Source of the DNA: Pedococcus sp031456495
GTDB lineage: Bacteria; Actinomycetota; Actinomycetes; Actinomycetales; Dermatophilaceae
Assembly (NCBI RefSeq): GCF_031456495.1
Contig: NZ_JAVDUW010000001.1
Location: forward strand, 496,001-560,000
Length of the DNA: 64,000 nucleotides
Direction: 5' to 3'
Positions within the stretch are counted from its first letter, which is position 1, and each line of letters starts with the position of its first letter. This document shows, piece after piece, positions 38,644 through 46,516 of the stretch. The translations under genes and the position numbers were made by a program. Under the pieces are notes generated by a model. That model was given only the letters and a program-made list of their open reading frames with translations, was not told where the DNA came from and ran no database searches.

Positions 38644-39155
38644 GCCGGGTCTGGGCGCGCCACTATCAGGACGATTGGCAGGCGCGCGCTGGCGACAGGC
38701 GCCTGCCCTACTGGCTTCGCGTGGCTGCGGCTGCCTACGGAGCCCACGGTGAGAACGGGCACGCCGTGTTCAAGCGTGGGCAGCTCGCGCTGATCCTGGC
38801 GACGGTCGACCACGACACGGGCGAGGTCCAGCCCTACGGGCACGTGGGGCGCGCCATTGCCGACGCGGTGGAATTCGGATGGTTGGAGGACGGGTCCTAC
38901 TGGGGATGCCTCATCGTCCCAGCGCACAGCATCCGCCGAGGCGACCTGATGCGACGACCGAACCCGTGCCCCTTGGCGCCCCGGCACGCGCGCTTCGCGA
39001 GTGCGAACACGCCACTGGACGGCGGATACGACTCTCATTCATCAACCCCACATGGCGGCTTCGCGGCTCGAACACGCCACGTGGTGGCGGTTTCCACGCC
39101 TGAGCACCTCTGTTCTGATTCTGTTTCCCACCCCGCACCCAAGGCTGCGTCATGA
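38640..39155 (+). CDS. Winged-helix-like protein, actinophage type (171 aa)
   Basis: The first 110 residues (LPYWLRVAAAAYGAHGENGHAVFKRGQLALIL...GHVGRAIADAVEFGWLEDGSYWGCLIVP) have the layout of winged-helix DNA-binding proteins common in actinophages and integrative elements, often near replication genes. The Ser/His-rich C-terminus is disordered. The ATG and stop overlap both neighbours by 4 bases. Confidence 0.5.
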   Translation: MSRVWARHYQDDWQARAGDRRLPYWLRVAAAAYGAHGENGHAVFKRGQLALILATVDHDTGEVQPYGHVGRAIADAVEFGWLEDGSYWGCLIVPAHSIRRGDLMRRPNPCPLAPRHARFASANTPLDGGYDSHSSTPHGGFAARTRHVVAVSTPEHLCSDSVSHPAPKAAS

Positions 39156-39832
39156 GTGCCAGCAACGAAGCGGCCCAGCAGGACGTGATGGTCGGCTGGG
39201 TGGCTCCCGCCATGTGTCACAGCAGGTTCGCGGCAAGCCTCGGAGAGTTGATGTGGACCGAGTCCACAAGAAGGCGCATCGGCAACTCGGTCTACGTCCC
39301 CAGCGGCCCACAGGTATCGGCCGCCCGAACCAGCTTGGTCGACCGCTTCCTCGCCTCTGCGTTGACCTGGCTGCTGATGCTCGACAGCGACATGACCTTC
39401 ACCCCCGACGACATGTACCGACTGCTGGACTCCGCCGACGCGCAGCAGCGTCTGGTCGTCGGAGCCATGTATCGCAGCACGGGTCAGGACATAGGCATAG
39501 CGAACCTGGAGTGCGGCTGGTTTGACGACGACCACCCGACGGGCGCACTGCTCCCCAATCCCGAGACCGCTCGCGGGCTGATCCCCGTGGACTTCGTCGG
39601 GGCCGGGGCCATGGTCGTGCACCGCACCGTGTTCGAACGCGTCGCCCAAGACAACCCGCGACCGCAGCCCTGGTTCCAAGAGGTCGTGCGCCACGGCCGA
39701 GTCGACGGCAACGACTACGAGTTCTGCCGCCGCGTTACCGCGGCAGGCATCCCCATCCACCTCAACGCCGACGTGCGCCTTGGACACATCAAGCCCGTCG
39801 TCGTTCGCGCAGAAGGACTGACCCCCCGATGA
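39152..39832 (+). CDS. Glycosyltransferase-like protein (GT-A fold)
   Basis: 226 residues. WLLMLDSDMTFTPDDMYRLLD contains the DxD motif of GT-A enzymes after a WLLMLDSD strand, followed by VVGAMYRSTG, PVDFVGAGAMVVHRTVF and DYEFCRRVTAAGIPIHLNADVRLGHI, the typical acceptor-side pattern. Phages and mobile elements use such enzymes to modify DNA or surface glycans; no target is indicated here. Confidence 0.7.
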   Translation: MSASNEAAQQDVMVGWVAPAMCHSRFAASLGELMWTESTRRRIGNSVYVPSGPQVSAARTSLVDRFLASALTWLLMLDSDMTFTPDDMYRLLDSADAQQRLVVGAMYRSTGQDIGIANLECGWFDDDHPTGALLPNPETARGLIPVDFVGAGAMVVHRTVFERVAQDNPRPQPWFQEVVRHGRVDGNDYEFCRRVTAAGIPIHLNADVRLGHIKPVVVRAEGLTPR

Positions 39833-40131
39833 CCAAGCCCTACCCCGACAAGCGCCACGCCCGTGTCCTCGTCGAATGCAAGGCCAAGGGGTGCACTGCA
39901 ACCACGCTGGCGCACCACATGTTCGCCCAAGCCCTGATCGACCGCGGCTGGCCCTGCCCCGACCACGAGGCCCCGACGCTAGATCCTGAGCTGTCGCACC
40001 GGCCCGGCTGCCGAGGAGGCGGCTCGGTCACCCGACAAGCGGATGGGTCAATGCTCCACGAGTGCGGCAGTTGTCACGCCACCTGCGTACGCCGTCCCAG
40101 CCAGCCCGAGCAGGCAGGGGGCGGACGATGA
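39829..40131 (+). CDS. Cys/His-rich hypothetical protein (100 aa)
   Basis: Contains CKAKGC near the start, CPDHEAP, HRPGC and HECGSCHATC near the end, which could bind one or two zinc ions. Overlaps both neighbours by ATGA. No family is recognised. Confidence 0.55.
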   Translation: MTKPYPDKRHARVLVECKAKGCTATTLAHHMFAQALIDRGWPCPDHEAPTLDPELSHRPGCRGGGSVTRQADGSMLHECGSCHATCVRRPSQPEQAGGGR

Positions 40132-40439
40132 CTCCCGAATGGCAGCGCATCCGCAAGGCCGAGTACCACGACGACGGATGCCCCAAGCCCCAGCCCAAGC
40201 TGATCCCGATGAAGCTCGGCGACCAGCTCGCCCACTGCTCAAGCTGCCTGTCCCGCTGGATCGTCCACGCGGACCAGCACCTCGAGACAGGGCAGCCGAG
40301 TCGACGTGCCGCGCACACGGGCTTCGTATGCCGTGCCCACTTCTCCTCCGTCACCCCAGGCGGCAAGGGCTGCGCAACGTGTCAGCAGGAGGCCGAGGCC
40401 CGCACGCGTCGCCGCAGCAGGCGAGGTGAGTCCGCGTGA
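40128..40439 (+). CDS. Zinc-binding-like hypothetical protein (103 aa)
   Basis: 103 residues with DDGCPKPQPK, HCSSCLSRW, CRAHF and CATCQQE; the Cys pairs suggest a zinc site. It is coupled to the upstream gene (ATGA). No family is recognised. The basic C-terminus (RTRRRSRRGE) could contact nucleic acid. Confidence 0.55.
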   Translation: MTPEWQRIRKAEYHDDGCPKPQPKLIPMKLGDQLAHCSSCLSRWIVHADQHLETGQPSRRAAHTGFVCRAHFSSVTPGGKGCATCQQEAEARTRRRSRRGESA

Positions 40440-40539
40440 AGGACGTTTCTTTTGTGCGGCGCCCCCATCGTCCGCGCCGCAAAAACCCTTTCTCTCCCCG
40501 CGATTTTTTCCACGAGATACTCGGGAGAGGTGACACAGA

Positions 40540-40986
40540 GTGAGCGTTCTCTGCTCCAAGTGTGGCAATCCGTTCGCGCCTCCCCGGGCGAGTTGGCGTG
40601 GCGGCCGTCCACGGACCCGATGCGACGCCTGCCGCAGCAACCACGCGAAGATCGATGGCAAGCGGTGGCGAACCCTGCGCCAGCAGATCCTCGCCGGCAA
40701 TCCGCCCTGCGCGGTGCCGAGCTGTGGCCGGCTTGCTACGCAGGTCGACCACATCGTCGCGCTGTCCCAAGGCGGGGCGCCGTACGATCTCGGCAACCTG
40801 CGACCGATCTGCGGCCCCTGCAACGCTTCCAAGGCGTCTCGCGTCCGAAACGACCTCCCAGGGCTCGAGGAGGGCGTCCCCGCCCCGAGGAGCTACCCGT
40901 ACGTCGTCGAGCACGGCAACGCCAAGACGACCTACTACGCCGACGGGACCCAGCACACCGAGTCGAATCTCCGGTGGTCGCTGTGA
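40540..40986 (+). CDS. HNH endonuclease
   Basis: 148 residues from a GTG. An N-terminal zinc knuckle (CSKCGNPF...CDACRSNHAK) precedes the HNH domain: VDHIVALSQGGAPYDLGNLRPICGPCNASK with the DH pair, the Asn and two CxxC pairs. Such genes often sit beside packaging genes in phages; here no terminase is adjacent. Confidence 0.85.
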   Translation: MSVLCSKCGNPFAPPRASWRGGRPRTRCDACRSNHAKIDGKRWRTLRQQILAGNPPCAVPSCGRLATQVDHIVALSQGGAPYDLGNLRPICGPCNASKASRVRNDLPGLEEGVPAPRSYPYVVEHGNAKTTYYADGTQHTESNLRWSL

Positions 40987-41125
40987 AAGCCCCGGAGCTC
41001 TCTGTGTGTGTAAGAGGTTTCGAGGGCGGGGTCAATGGGGGCCGCAAACAAAAAGAAACGGCTCCCCCTCGGCGTTTCTGGTGCGCGGTTGATGCTCGCC
41101 TCAGCCATAAAAGCGCGGTCCTCTG

Positions 41126-41383
41126 ATGGCCACTCAGCAACAGCTCAGCGGGGCCGTGCGCGTGCTGCGGTGGCTTGCGTCAGAGCTTGCCAGCGATCGT
41201 CACCCGTTGGCCCACGTCCCGCAGCAGTTGGCCGCAGCACTGCTCGCCCAGCCCGAGCAGACGTGCCGGCTGTGCGGTGGAGAGCTCCCTCCCCCGACTC
41301 GCACGGGTCGGCCGCGAGTGCGCTGCCTGACCTGTTCGCCTGCTCGCCGCAAACTCCCCGCAAAGTCCAACGTTGCGGCATGA
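41126..41383 (+). CDS. Small zinc-ribbon-like protein (85 aa)
   Basis: Helical N-terminus (QLSGAVRVLRWLASELASDRH) then CRLCGGELPPPTRTGRPRVRCLTC, a four-Cys ribbon. Otherwise unrecognised. The 139 bases before it contain no clear gene. Confidence 0.5.
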   Translation: MATQQQLSGAVRVLRWLASELASDRHPLAHVPQQLAAALLAQPEQTCRLCGGELPPPTRTGRPRVRCLTCSPARRKLPAKSNVAA

Positions 41384-41407
41384 CCACTACTCACGAGGAG
41401 CACGAGA

Positions 41408-41842
41408 ATGCCTAGAAACACCGGCTGCCGGTGCACGGTGCCCATCAGCGAGGTCGCACCGACCACCATGTACGCCAGCGACATCGAGGCGTGGGCCGCT
41501 CTGAACGGCGTGCGCCTGGTCGAGGACTACCTCGGCCGGCAGGCCATCTCACTCGAGGACGCCTACAAGGTGCGCGAGCGCCAGAAGGTCGCAGAGGCCG
41601 AGGCCCAGCGCAACGCGGAGTTCCGGGCGGCGGTCTACACGGCCCAGCAGCAGCGTGAGCACGTCTACGACCGCGCCTTTGCGACCGCGCTCGCCGGCAC
41701 CGCGGCTCGTCGTGAGGACCTCATCCACGCCAAGGCGGTCGCATGGAACGCGGTTGCCGAGGCCGAGCGAGACCTCCCCCGAGAGGTCCGCGACCAACTG
41801 GGCGGCGTCTCCCAGTCCTTCCGCACCATCCAACCCGTCTGA
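41408..41842 (+). CDS. Hypothetical helical protein (144 aa)
   Basis: ATG preceded by CACGAGGAGCACGAGA, a good SD. Residues 20-110 are strongly helical and charged (YKVRERQKVAEAEAQRNAEFRAAVYTAQQQREHVYDRAFATA), consistent with a coiled coil. No family is recognised. Confidence 0.55.
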   Translation: MPRNTGCRCTVPISEVAPTTMYASDIEAWAALNGVRLVEDYLGRQAISLEDAYKVRERQKVAEAEAQRNAEFRAAVYTAQQQREHVYDRAFATALAGTAARREDLIHAKAVAWNAVAEAERDLPREVRDQLGGVSQSFRTIQPV

Positions 41843-41856
41843 AAGGCCCGATCACG

Positions 41857-42087
41857 ATGACCGGATCCGTCGAGAGCTCCTCCCATGCCCGCGGGCTTGG
41901 CGTCTTCCCGCCCGAGTGGGGCACGCCGCCTGGCACCACGTTCAGCGAGGAGCGCGCGCTCTGGGTCGCCATGAACATCACTCGCCGAGGGGCGACCTCC
42001 CAGAGGGCGCTGCGCCGGGTGGAGGAGATGCGCATGCGCGACCTTCGGCAGAACATCCTCGAGCTCGCCCGCAAGCGCTCCCTCTGA
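41857..42087 (+). CDS. Hypothetical protein (76 aa)
   Basis: 76 residues beginning MTGSVESSSHARGLGVFPPEWGTPPG and ending with a basic helix (RRVEEMRMRDLRQNILELARKRSL). It follows the previous gene by 14 bases. No domain is recognised. A terminator lies 147 bases downstream. Confidence 0.45.
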   Translation: MTGSVESSSHARGLGVFPPEWGTPPGTTFSEERALWVAMNITRRGATSQRALRRVEEMRMRDLRQNILELARKRSL

Positions 42088-42233
42088 CCCACAAACCCCT
42101 GCGTCAACGTCACCGCCCCGGGTGCTGCATTGCTCATGGTCCCGGGGAGCACGGAACGAAGGACGGCCACGAAGCCCCCACTTCCTGGGCCAGTCGATCC
42201 TGCGCAGCAGGACGCTCAGACCGAACCTGAGCG

Positions 42234-42265
42234 CGGTGGCGCCCCCATCCTTGGGGGCGCCACCG
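42234..42265. terminator. Terminator hairpin in element 1
   Basis: A 13-bp perfect stem CGGTGGCGCCCCC (42234-42246), ATCCTT loop, GGGGGCGCCACCG (42253-42265). It separates the leftward cluster of small genes from the toxin/HTH/SecB-like cluster. Confidence 0.75.
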
Positions 42266-42361
42266 AATGCGCGATCCGGCCCCGACCAGCGATGTTGCGG
42301 TTCTGGAGTGTGCCGATGTGGCACCATTTGGCTCCTCGACGCTTGGGGGGTCCACACAACG

Positions 42362-42619
42362 ATGCCTGACGATTGGCTGACGCCAGCGGACCTCACTGGG
42401 CTGCCCAAGGAGGTCCGGGACGCCATGAAGGTGCTCTACAACGAGGGTTGGGGCATCCGGCGTCAAGGGCACGGATACCGGGTCAACTGTCCGTGCAGTC
42501 GCGAGGAGGGCGGCCGAAGCTTCCCAGTCCCGGGCACGCCCCCGAACCCTGGGAACGTTGCAAGACGACTTTTGCAGAATCGGGAACGTTGCCCCGACGG
42601 TCATGAGTTAATCAAGTAG
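42362..42619 (+). CDS. HicA-like small protein, candidate toxin (85 aa)
   Basis: KEVRDAMKVLYNEGWGIRRQGHGYRVNCPCS...RSFPVPGTPPNPGNVARRLLQNRERCP follows the HicA/dsRBD outline: helix, GW, beta with RxGHG around the catalytic-type His, then V-P-GTP and a closing helix. This is a fold-level resemblance, not a database match. It is followed by an HTH gene with its own promoter and a SecB-like gene, the layout of toxin-antitoxin-chaperone loci. Confidence 0.5.
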   Translation: MPDDWLTPADLTGLPKEVRDAMKVLYNEGWGIRRQGHGYRVNCPCSREEGGRSFPVPGTPPNPGNVARRLLQNRERCPDGHELIK

Positions 42620-42631
42620 TCCCGTTGTCGT

Positions 42632-42665
42632 TTGACAACAGGACGTGGGTTCTGTGTACTACACA
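42632..42665 (+). promoter_or_regulatory. Promoter with overlapping palindromic operator for the HTH/SecB-like pair
   Basis: -35 TTGACA (42632-42637), 17-base spacer, -10 TGTACT (42655-42660). The 13-bp palindrome TGTGTA-C-TACACA (42653-42665) covers the -10 box, the position expected for autorepression by the HTH protein encoded next. The spacing and hexamers are visible directly; the autoregulation is inferred. Confidence 0.65.
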
Positions 42666-42690
42666 TATGTCAGGGGGAGGGAGACGAGTC

Positions 42691-43332
42691 ATGTCCACCC
42701 AGTTCGAGCTGGCCTTCGTAACCGACGCCATCGACGAGTCCGTCGAGATGGAGCTCGTGTCGACCGTTGACGCGTTCGTCGGCGGCCACGGAAACGTCAC
42801 CATCGTCACTCTCACCGTGCCAGGCCCGACCGTCATCGACGGCATGCACCGTGCGACCGCCACCATGAAGTCGCTGGGCATCGAAGTTCGAGCGGTCCAT
42901 GACGACATCGTTGACCGGTCGCAGATCGCCTCGCGTCTGGGGACTTCGACTCAGGCAGTCGGTAACTGGGCGCGCGGCGAGCGGAGGCTCGCTCAGCCGT
43001 TCCCGGACCCCGTCATTCTCTCGGGCGGCGGTCTATGGCGCTGGCAGGAGGTCGCCGACTGGCTGGCGGATCTAGGCCGGCCGGTTGACGACTTGCGCCG
43101 ACCCACCGCCCTAGAAGTTGCCCAAATGACGGTCCTGTTGGCGGCCGAGCAGAAGGCGGGGTCTTGCCGGACCCTGCGGTACCGGCCATCCGGTCCGCAC
43201 CCCGACTTCGTCTTCACGTCGAGCGTCATCGCCGTCGCTCATGCCTCGATCTCGCACGCCACGAAGGCATCCCGCGTGGATCTAGCGGACGCCGCGAATT
43301 CAAAGCGCACTGACTTCGCCTTGGTTTCGTGA
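42691..43332 (+). CDS. HTH DNA-binding protein, candidate antitoxin/repressor
   Basis: 213 residues from the ATG at 42691 (GGGGGAGGGAG upstream). N-terminal alpha/beta part (1-70), then an HTH: DRSQIASRLGTSTQAVGNWARGERR (near residues 74-98) followed by LWRWQEVADWLADLG, typical of actinobacterial HTH proteins in mobile elements. The C-terminal 60 residues (PSGPHPDFVFTSSVIAVAHASISHATK...) have no known domain and would be where a chaperone-addiction tail would lie. GTGA overlap with the SecB-like gene. Confidence 0.65.
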   Translation: MSTQFELAFVTDAIDESVEMELVSTVDAFVGGHGNVTIVTLTVPGPTVIDGMHRATATMKSLGIEVRAVHDDIVDRSQIASRLGTSTQAVGNWARGERRLAQPFPDPVILSGGGLWRWQEVADWLADLGRPVDDLRRPTALEVAQMTVLLAAEQKAGSCRTLRYRPSGPHPDFVFTSSVIAVAHASISHATKASRVDLADAANSKRTDFALVS

Positions 43333-43817
43333 CCGAGGCACCAGTCGGCAGGCCTATCGCCGATGCCCGCGAACTGCTCGGGCATGTGACGCTGCGGGAC
43401 ATCCTGTTCTATCGGGTCGACGCTGAGCGGCTCGAGGATGACGCAGCGCCGGAGGGCGACGAGAGGGACGAAGCCGATACCAGCTTCGCCATCCAGGAGC
43501 GACACGGTCCCGAAGTGATGGAGGTTCGGTGTCGGCTCGATTGGGCGGCGCGTGGCGGGCGCTACACGATCGACGCTGCAGCCCAATACGACTTCGATGA
43601 ACCGCTCGACCTCTCTGCCGAGGTTGTTCGCGAGTTCGTGGAACGGGTCGGCGTCATGGCCGTCTATCCCTTCATACGAGAGGCGCTGCATCAGGCCGCG
43701 AGCCGACTCCGACTGGACGCGCCAATATTAGGGCTGCTTCAGGCAGGGTCCGTCCGGGTCACGGATGATCCGCCGGCTGTGGCCGACTCCACATTGCCGC
43801 CAGAGCTAAACGCCTAG
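43329..43817 (+). CDS. SecB-like chaperone (162 aa)
   Basis: 162 residues from a GTG overlapping the HTH stop. The middle and C-terminal part resemble SecB: RCRLDWAARGGRYTIDAAAQYDFDEPLDLSAEVVREFVERVGVMAVYPFIREALHQAASRLRLDAPILGLL, with the diagnostic YPFIRE helix and a following APILGLL strand (SecB has FPxxRE...PxLxLxP). Gram-positive bacteria lack the Sec-export SecB, and solitary SecB-like proteins are known from toxin-antitoxin-chaperone systems (Rv1957 in M. tuberculosis). The identification is by pattern only. Confidence 0.55.
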   Translation: MTEAPVGRPIADARELLGHVTLRDILFYRVDAERLEDDAAPEGDERDEADTSFAIQERHGPEVMEVRCRLDWAARGGRYTIDAAAQYDFDEPLDLSAEVVREFVERVGVMAVYPFIREALHQAASRLRLDAPILGLLQAGSVRVTDDPPAVADSTLPPELNA

Positions 43818-44071
43818 CGTCGCTGCGTCTGCGGCACGTCCCAGCCAGGCGGCACGTCGTAGGGCTGCTTCGGGTCGCGACGCCAGTCGCGGTTCACGAT
43901 GCGCCCTAGGCGCTTGAAGCCGAGTAGTCGGTACCGCACGCCGTCGATGGTGCACAGGGAGCCGTCGCCATCACGGATCCAGCCCTGCGTCTCGTATGCG
44001 TCCTTGGCGGCCTCGATGTCGATGTCCGGATGGAGCAGGAACGTTCGGTGGACGGGCTCGGTCGCGCGCAT
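43814..44071 (-). CDS. Hypothetical protein (85 aa)
   Basis: 85 residues starting MRATEPVHRTFLLHPDIDIEAAKDAYETQGWIRDGDGSLCTIDGVRYRLLGFKRLGRIVNRDWRRDPKQPYDVPPGW. It is convergent with the SecB-like gene and their stops overlap. No family is recognised. Confidence 0.45.
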   Translation of the reverse strand: MRATEPVHRTFLLHPDIDIEAAKDAYETQGWIRDGDGSLCTIDGVRYRLLGFKRLGRIVNRDWRRDPKQPYDVPPGWDVPQTQRR

Positions 44072-44106
44072 ACCTCGACGGTACGGCGACCGTCCGACAG
44101 ACCGCA

Positions 44107-44135
44107 GCGCCCCCGGCACGGCTCACCGGGGGCGC
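44107..44135. terminator. Hairpin between two minus-strand genes
   Basis: GCGCCCCCGG (44107-44116), 9-base loop, CCGGGGGCGC (44126-44135). A second inverted pair GACCCGCC/GGCGGGTC (44197-44204 and 44221-44228) follows. Both lie in the 176 bases between the 85-aa gene and the DUF3800 gene. Confidence 0.55.
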
Positions 44136-44247
44136 CGTTCTTCTGGGAGGTTAGGCGTTGACACTAACGGGCGAATGCCGTACCTTTCATCAAGCGGACC
44201 CGCCCCACACTCGTGGACATGGCGGGTCTAGCTGTTTCCCAGGGCCG

Positions 44248-44964
44248 TTAGAGGCACTCTAGTGGGGCACCGTTCACGTCCGATCCCTGCAAATAGTCGC
44301 TATACCAAGTCTTGGCGAAGGCCTTCGAGGGGTGTGGCTGAAGGTGCAGGTAGGTGACATAGGCCACCAGGTCAGCCATCTGAGTCCACTGCGACATTTT
44401 GCTGTCGTGAAACGCCGGATCCTCCACTACGTGCCGAGTGTCCAACTTGAGATCGCGGTGCGCGGCACGGTAGCCAAGGTCGCTTCCGTCCATGGTGAGA
44501 AACCCATAAGAGTCCGCCGCTGATAGCTGAGTGTCCGTCCGCCTGACGAGATCGCCGTAGACGTCGTACTTCGCCGCTCCATGCTGGACGCCGGTTACGC
44601 CCGGCAGGCGCTTGAAGATCGCCCCCACTGAGATGTCCGCACAGTCGCGCAAAGTCTCAAGGCACTTAACTGCCACCTCGCGCCCCAAGTCCTTCTTGAG
44701 AACCTGTCCGTTGGGCCCCCGGAACTTCGCCGGAGGGCGTGCGCTGATCCTGTCGCGCCCGTTGATGTATCGAGTGCAGTGCAACTCCTGCGAAACGGGA
44801 ACCTTGTACTCACGCCAGAGGTACTTCCTCAGGTCAAGCCAGACACGCAAAGCGCCGCGCCAATTGACCGGGGCAACCTCTACCCAGCCGTAGACGACTA
44901 GGTTGTCGCCCACACCCCAGGCGCCCGAATCGTCCACGTAGATCAGCCTGCTTAGTTCTCCCAC
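44248..44964 (-). CDS. DUF3800 domain protein
   Basis: 238 residues from a GTG. N-terminal LIYVDDSGAWGVGDNLVVYGWVEV (the first acidic residues of an RNase H-like fold), HCTRYINGRD, FLTMDGSDLG and the C-terminal QMADLVAYVTY. These are the hallmarks of DUF3800, a probable metal-dependent nuclease fold found often in mobile elements and defence islands. Enzyme activity is inferred. Confidence 0.75.
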   Translation of the reverse strand: MGELSRLIYVDDSGAWGVGDNLVVYGWVEVAPVNWRGALRVWLDLRKYLWREYKVPVSQELHCTRYINGRDRISARPPAKFRGPNGQVLKKDLGREVAVKCLETLRDCADISVGAIFKRLPGVTGVQHGAAKYDVYGDLVRRTDTQLSAADSYGFLTMDGSDLGYRAAHRDLKLDTRHVVEDPAFHDSKMSQWTQMADLVAYVTYLHLQPHPSKAFAKTWYSDYLQGSDVNGAPLECL

Positions 44965-45113
44965 ACCCGAAGCCTAGGTATGACGCACGCGTGTTGTGAC
45001 AAAACGGAGAAAATGCTCCGCCGGGGTAGCAGGAACGTGTGGTGGACCGGCTCCCAGTCGCGCACCCGGGCAGGCTCGCTCCCTGCCGGGGTGCTGTGGC
45101 GCTGGGGTCGTGG

Positions 45114-45584
45114 TCAGGCTCGGCGCTCCTTGGTTCCAAGGAAACTCTGAACGCCCTCCGCAGTGTCTGCCAGGTGCAGCAGGTGCCGGGCGAGGCTGCG
45201 GGCCGCCGACGGGCTCAGGCGCAAGCGCTCGGGCTCACTGCCCCACGGAGCGTCGTCTGCCGACAGCTCGAGCTCCACGCGACTGTCCCGCGCGTCGCCG
45301 TAGACAAGGGAGCGGTGCACTTCCCCGTGGTAGTACGGCCGCACGACCCGAGAGGAGATCCCGAAGCCGCGGCCGTCGTCGCTCGTGACCTGCGAGACGG
45401 ACAGGGACCGCGACTCGCACACCTTCCCGTGCTCCTCCACCGACATGCCGTTGGCAGGTCCAGACTCGATGCAGAAGTCGGTGCAGTAGCCCCAGACCTT
45501 CACGGTGTCGGCGGGGTCCTGGGGGTCTGGCGCCTCGCTGAGGTGGTTCGCTGCTGGGATCGTGTTCGTGGTGGTCGTGCTCAT
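45114..45584 (-). CDS. Hypothetical protein with CxxxC-H motif (DUF6907-like)
   Basis: 156 residues. GYCTDFCIESG and EEHGKVCESR give Cys/His pairs, followed by an acidic beta region (SRVELELSADD) and a final helix (LSPSAARSLARHLLHLADTAE). The layout resembles DUF6907 proteins of actinobacterial elements, but I cannot confirm it. ATG start with no clear SD. It is the last gene before attR. Confidence 0.5.
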   Translation of the reverse strand: MSTTTTNTIPAANHLSEAPDPQDPADTVKVWGYCTDFCIESGPANGMSVEEHGKVCESRSLSVSQVTSDDGRGFGISSRVVRPYYHGEVHRSLVYGDARDSRVELELSADDAPWGSEPERLRLSPSAARSLARHLLHLADTAEGVQSFLGTKERRA

Positions 45585-45622
45585 GGTGGTTACTCCGTCT
45601 GGTCGTGTTCTCCGTCCGGGAA

Positions 45623-46516
45623 CTAGGACAGGGAAACGTTGACACTCGGGACCATCATGGCGATCTCCTTCTTGCCGCCGGCCTCCATCACGGCCCGGCG
45701 GCCGGTCTCGCGGACGTCCTGGGCCTGCGCGCGCAGCACCTCGGCCAGGGGCGTCCCGCGCTCGACGGCGATGATCATGCCGTCGACGAACCGGGCCAGG
45801 CTGGTGAGGCCGGTGCGGTCGGCCAGGCCCTGGAGGGCCGTCGGCAGGTTCGCCCCGGCGCGCGCATCGGCGAGGCAGCGTGCGAGCTCGGCGGAGAGCT
45901 CACCGTGGGACAGGCGGCAGACCCGCTCCAGCGCGCCGACCGCACCCTCCCCGGCGCCGACCGCGAGGGCCAGCAGCTCGGCGATCGTGGGGAACTCCGC
46001 CAGCATCCGCTGCTCGCGCCGCTCCGCCTCGCGGGTCAGCCACCGGTCCCGGGCGACCACGCCGGCACCCGCGCCGCAGAACGTGACGACCACCGAGGGC
46101 ACGACCGAACCGCCTTGGCCGAGCCACATGGCAGCGCCGACCACCGAGCCCAGCACGAGGCCACCCGCACCCCAGAGCACCTGCTCGGCGCGGAACCGTT
46201 CCACCTCGGGGCTGCGCCCTGCCCGCAGGAGGCGGCGGCGCACGGAGCTCGCGCCGCCGAGGACCTGCTCGAGCCGGGCACCCAGCCCGGCGACGACGGG
46301 ACGTGTGAGCTCGGCGAGGGCGCCGCTCCCACCGACCTGGCGGGCCGACAGCAGCCGGGACGGTCGGGGCGCGTCGCGCAGGTAGGGCAGCAGGCGGTCG
46401 TCGAGGGTCGCGCGGCGGTTCACCGGCAGCCCCCTCCACACCAGGACGAGGCCCAGCGCGAGGACCGCCCCGAGGAGCGCTCCCGGCCACGACACGACCT
46501 GGCCCAGCCCGGTCAC
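45623..46516 (-). pseudogene. tadC: tadC, 5' part (interrupted by element 1)
   Basis: 297 codons from a GTG that overlaps the tadB stop (GTGA). Two TM regions, the type II secretion F domain (RRLLRAGRSPEVERFRAEQVLWGAGG; LAEFPTIAELLALAVGAGEGAVGALERV) and the end KKEIAMMVP. After the CGGGAC core at 45647-45652 the frame runs on into element sequence (SVNVSLS) and stops. The missing end VVFLVLP...FAFLRFSI lies at 35992-36069. Rejoined TadC would be 315 residues. The C-terminal TM helix is lost in the truncated form. Confidence 0.92.
45635..45652. other. attR of element 1
   Basis: Element arm GTTGACAct followed by core CGGGAC (45647-45652), then tadC sequence CATCATGGCG. It is the partner of attL at 36070-36090. 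Confidence 0.8.

Larger units (their letters stand above)
36076..45652. mobile_element. Element 1: 9.58-kb serine-integrase island inserted in tadC
   Basis: Bounded by the CGGGAC direct repeat; its removal restores tadC exactly. It holds a large serine recombinase at the left end, then about 15 small genes mostly on the plus strand, including an HTH-like protein, glycosyltransferase-like protein, HNH nuclease, candidate toxin/HTH/SecB-like cluster and DUF3800 protein. No capsid, portal, tail, terminase large subunit or conjugation genes are visible, so it is a small integrative or satellite-like element rather than a complete prophage. Base composition is more AT-rich and codon use looser than in the flanks. 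Confidence 0.9.

Noticed and set aside
40440..40539. Hairpin GCGGCGC/GCGCCGC at 40457-40485 as a terminator or frameshift signal
   Set aside because: The stem is short, the loop large and no U-run follows on the plus strand, so I did not list it.
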